A stretch of DNA of 64,000 nucleotides from the NCBI RefSeq assembly GCF_004337695.1, contig NZ_SJXJ01000017.1:27837-91836 (forward strand), read 5' to 3'. The notes beneath the pieces are model-generated. The model saw nothing but the letters and a program-made list of their open reading frames with translations, was not told the origin of the DNA and did no database searches. Position numbers and translations under genes: made by a program. This DNA comes from Tenacibaculum sp. M341 (GTDB lineage: Bacteria > Bacteroidota > Bacteroidia > Flavobacteriales > Flavobacteriaceae). Positions 61,949-64,000 of the stretch are shown piece after piece. The first letter of the stretch is position 1; every line of letters starts with the position of its first letter.

Positions 61949-62021
61949 TCAACGATTTAGTTTGTGTTACAAAAGAGAGCTTTAGGATTGCTTTTTATTG
62001 GTCTTAAAAATAGTTAAAACT

Positions 62022-62553
62022 ATGCACTTTAGTGCATCTCGCTTTAGCTTCTAAAAACTTTCATTACATTTATAGGATGTCAGTTATTCAAAGAAGTAAT
62101 AGTCATTCAGTAAGTCGTTTAACAGTACATTTAGTTTGGAGTACGAAGTATAGGTATGATGTTTTGCATGGAGATATAAAAATAAGGTGTCGTACAATTT
62201 TGAAACAGGTTTGTGAATCTGAGAATGGACATATTTTGAAAGGAGTAGTTTCAAAGAATCATGTTCATATGCATGTAGAATATCGTCCTTCGTTGTCAGT
62301 TAGTGATTTGGTTAAGAGGTTAAAGGGTAGGAGTTCAAGGAGATTACAGCAAGAGTTTCCTGAATTAAATAAGCGTTACTGGGGTCGTCATTTCTGGGGT
62401 ATAGGTTATGGATGTTGGAGTACAGGTAATATTACAGATGAAATGGTAAATGAATATCTAGAGCATCATAGAAAGCCTGATGATGACGGTTCAAATTTCA
62501 TATTAGAATGACTTTCAGTCGTAACAAAAACTATGGCACTTTCAGGCCATAGT
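62022..62553 (+). mobile_element. IS200/IS605-type element, tnpA only
   Basis: A single Y1 transposase gene bounded by subterminal hairpins: left ATGCAC-TTTA-GTGCAT (62022-62037), right ACTATGGC-N8-GCCATAGT (62530-62553). A second small hairpin GACT-TTC-AGTC lies between the stop codon and the right hairpin. The loops share the word ACTTT(C)AG. No inverted terminal repeats or target duplication are expected in this family. True ends lie a few bases outside these hairpins. Confidence 0.7.
62077..62511 (+). CDS. tnpA: IS200/IS605 family transposase TnpA
   Basis: HUH single-strand transposase of 144 aa from ATG 62077 (MSVIQRSNSHSVSRLTVHLV). HUH motif in NHVHMHVEYRP; the nucleophile Tyr is most likely in EMVNEYLEHHRKPD. 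RYWGRHFWGIGYGCWST is the family block before it. Complete, no frameshift, so it may be active. There is no tnpB/IscB next to it. Confidence 0.88.
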   Translation: MSVIQRSNSHSVSRLTVHLVWSTKYRYDVLHGDIKIRCRTILKQVCESENGHILKGVVSKNHVHMHVEYRPSLSVSDLVKRLKGRSSRRLQQEFPELNKRYWGRHFWGIGYGCWSTGNITDEMVNEYLEHHRKPDDDGSNFILE

Positions 62554-62602
62554 GGTTTATTTTAAAAATTGACAGTAAATTGTATGTAAAATGATTTTAT
62601 AA

Positions 62603-63034
62603 CTACCAAGTTTTGTTCCAATTTATGAATTCAATAAAGTTAGCAATTAATTCTATTCCTATACATTTTTTCTTCCAAGTAATTGGTTTATAAGTATCTT
62701 CTTTATTATCTATAAAATCCCAATCAGAATACTCCATGGAATATAATAATGTTTCAAAATCAAGTTCAATTTTAAGTGTTTGTTGGTAGTTTAATTGTCC
62801 ATTGGGTAAAGGTTTACTAATAAGTAATCTCCAGGTTGATGAAGCAGCAAAAAGTTCATTACTATAATCGGTTTTTAAAACCCACTCAATAAAGTTGGTA
62901 AATCCATAATCAGTAATTTTAGATTTGTTAAGTTTCTTAAAAATAATCAACTGATTTTTCCAAGAACTCTTTAACATTTCTCTATTAAAAATTTGTGTCT
63001 CAAATCCAGTTTTCATTTCTTTCTTTTTTACCAT
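62603..63034 (-). CDS. Protein of unknown function
   Basis: 143 aa, soluble, no recognised domain, many aromatic residues (SDWDFIDNKEDTYKPITWKK). It lies 18 bp downstream of 63053-63859 on the same strand, so the two form a pair. Found next to a mobile element; orphan accessory gene. Confidence 0.5.
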   Translation of the reverse strand: MVKKKEMKTGFETQIFNREMLKSSWKNQLIIFKKLNKSKITDYGFTNFIEWVLKTDYSNELFAASSTWRLLISKPLPNGQLNYQQTLKIELDFETLLYSMEYSDWDFIDNKEDTYKPITWKKKCIGIELIANFIEFINWNKTW

Positions 63035-63052
63035 TGCATTTTGTGTTGAAGA

Positions 63053-63859
63053 TTACTGTGTAATTGTTGTTTTATTCTTCTGGTTTTGATACCATTCAAA
63101 GAAAATATTATAATCGTTATCAATACAATTAGTCCAAAAATCACCAGTTTTACTTTTCCAATTATGTGAATCAGCATTCCATTCAAAGCAGTGTGAAATA
63201 CGATTTTTATATACTAATTCAATACGTGAGATATTACTTTTTTTATATTTTTTAGAGTTAAATAGCACATAATTAACAATATCTAAGTTCTTTTTTCCGA
63301 ACTTTTCAGTTGCTTCAATATCATGAATACAACCGTCTGCAAACAAAATAGTGTCTAAAGGTTCATTACGATTACCCTTCATAGAATAAAAAAGATCAAA
63401 TCTATCATTAGCAGCGGTGTAAACGAGTTTTTGATTCAATATGTAACAATTATTCTTTACTTCAATAGGTGACTTGAATAGTTTATAAAAGTAACTTTCA
63501 AGCTCTTCTTTCACACCATAAAATCGAATCTCATCTGCTTGATAACAGTTTTTAGAAGAGTAATTGTAAAAAGGATTTTCATTTGTTTTGTAAAATAATG
63601 ATTGTCCCATTATAGTATCTTTATCATAACTTTCATCAGCGCCAATTTCCCAATAATGGAATCTTTTTAAAACATCATCTAGAAAAAACTTAATCCATCT
63701 TTTAGACATGTAAAGAATATCTAAATAACAATCTTCATTGTTCCAGTAGTAGTAACAAAATGAAACAAGATTAATTTGTTTGATGATTTCTTCAATCTCT
63801 TGATTTTCTATTTTAAAATCAATAGGAAATAATCTGACATATCTTGATGTGTAATTCAT
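63053..63859 (-). CDS. Protein of unknown function
   Basis: 268 aa from ATG 63859 (MNYTSRYVRLFPIDFKIENQ); a TTG at 63901 would add 14 residues. Soluble, rich in Tyr, Trp and Asn. No recognised family. Pair with 62603-63034. Confidence 0.5.
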   Translation of the reverse strand: MNYTSRYVRLFPIDFKIENQEIEEIIKQINLVSFCYYYWNNEDCYLDILYMSKRWIKFFLDDVLKRFHYWEIGADESYDKDTIMGQSLFYKTNENPFYNYSSKNCYQADEIRFYGVKEELESYFYKLFKSPIEVKNNCYILNQKLVYTAANDRFDLFYSMKGNRNEPLDTILFADGCIHDIEATEKFGKKNLDIVNYVLFNSKKYKKSNISRIELVYKNRISHCFEWNADSHNWKSKTGDFWTNCIDNDYNIFFEWYQNQKNKTTITQ

Positions 63860-64000
63860 TTTAATGTTTTGATAATAATAACCCGTTGTGCATTTAGGCA
63901 ATATTAACTTTTAGATTATTTATTTTTCGTTTTTCTATGAATTTATTAATGTATTGAATAGTTGTCAATGCTGTTATTTTGGCTAGAATCCTAGTTTTAA
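63860..64000. other. Right end of window
   Basis: AT-rich, no gene, promoter box or hairpin that I can support. Confidence 0.4.

Noticed and set aside
62022-62553. TnpB/IscB-type guide-RNA system
   Set aside because: Only tnpA is present, with no RuvC-like gene or omega-RNA-like structure.

Overview
The window reads as chromosome of a marine-type Bacteroidetes, most likely family Flavobacteriaceae (Tenacibaculum/Polaribacter-like; the genus is a guess). The DNA is very AT-rich. Promoters fit the Bacteroidetes -7 box TAnnTTTG, and clear Shine-Dalgarno sequences are rare. There is a type IX secretion C-terminal sorting domain, many SPII lipoproteins, an RF2 gene without the programmed frameshift, a MurA with Asp in place of the catalytic Cys, and several Bacteroidetes-specific families (DUF4290, DUF6503, S37 peptidase).

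Layout. 1-930: 5' part of L-serine dehydratase, running off the left edge. 1013-5651 (minus): one compact operon rsfS-ftsH-LUD protein-cdsA-ACBP-YceI lipoprotein. 5741-8152: birA, a SRPBCC protein, pyrE and a NUDIX hydrolase, the last two divergent with start codons 7 bp apart. 8321-12597: dnaK, a 560-bp gap with a large inverted repeat, then a convergent DEAD-box RNA helicase whose leader can form two mutually exclusive hairpins. 12722-17446: a TlpA-like lipoprotein, an ABC-F ATPase with one degenerate ATP site, and divergent oxyR/dps. 17602-20926: a two-gene unit, PhoX-like lipoprotein plus imelysin/di-haem peroxidase fusion. 20996-30073: lipoproteins, a sodium symporter preceded by a 34-aa membrane protein, a T9SS-secreted metalloprotease and small DUF3592 membrane proteins. 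30074-35453: DUF4290-murA, grpE-dnaJ behind a textbook sigma-54-type promoter, a short RNA candidate and rnpB. 35877-41258: two aconitases of different families in tandem. 41364-49015: lipoprotein, ArsC-like protein, prfB, zinc metalloprotease, threonine aldolase and a class D beta-lactamase. 49082-55078: a DUF4132 protein with a small ubiquitin-like partner ending in Gly-Gly, then topoisomerase III. 55323-64000: AlkB-like dioxygenase, S37 peptidase, HD alarmone-hydrolase-like protein, TraB/GumN, and an ORFan-rich stretch holding an IS200/IS605 single-gene element.

How parts work together. dnaK and grpE-dnaJ form the Hsp70 machine and both carry a TTGGCA-N6-TTG promoter, suggesting shared sigma-54-type control. 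OxyR (C199/C208) very probably controls the adjacent dps. FtsH, CdsA, ACBP and the LUD protein join membrane quality control with phospholipid precursor synthesis. The most interesting unexplained items are the helicase leader switch, the DUF4132 plus Ubl-like pair, the PhoX-like/peroxidase pair and the asymmetric ABC-F. No tRNA, rRNA or CRISPR array was seen. All family calls come from reading the sequence; no database search was run.
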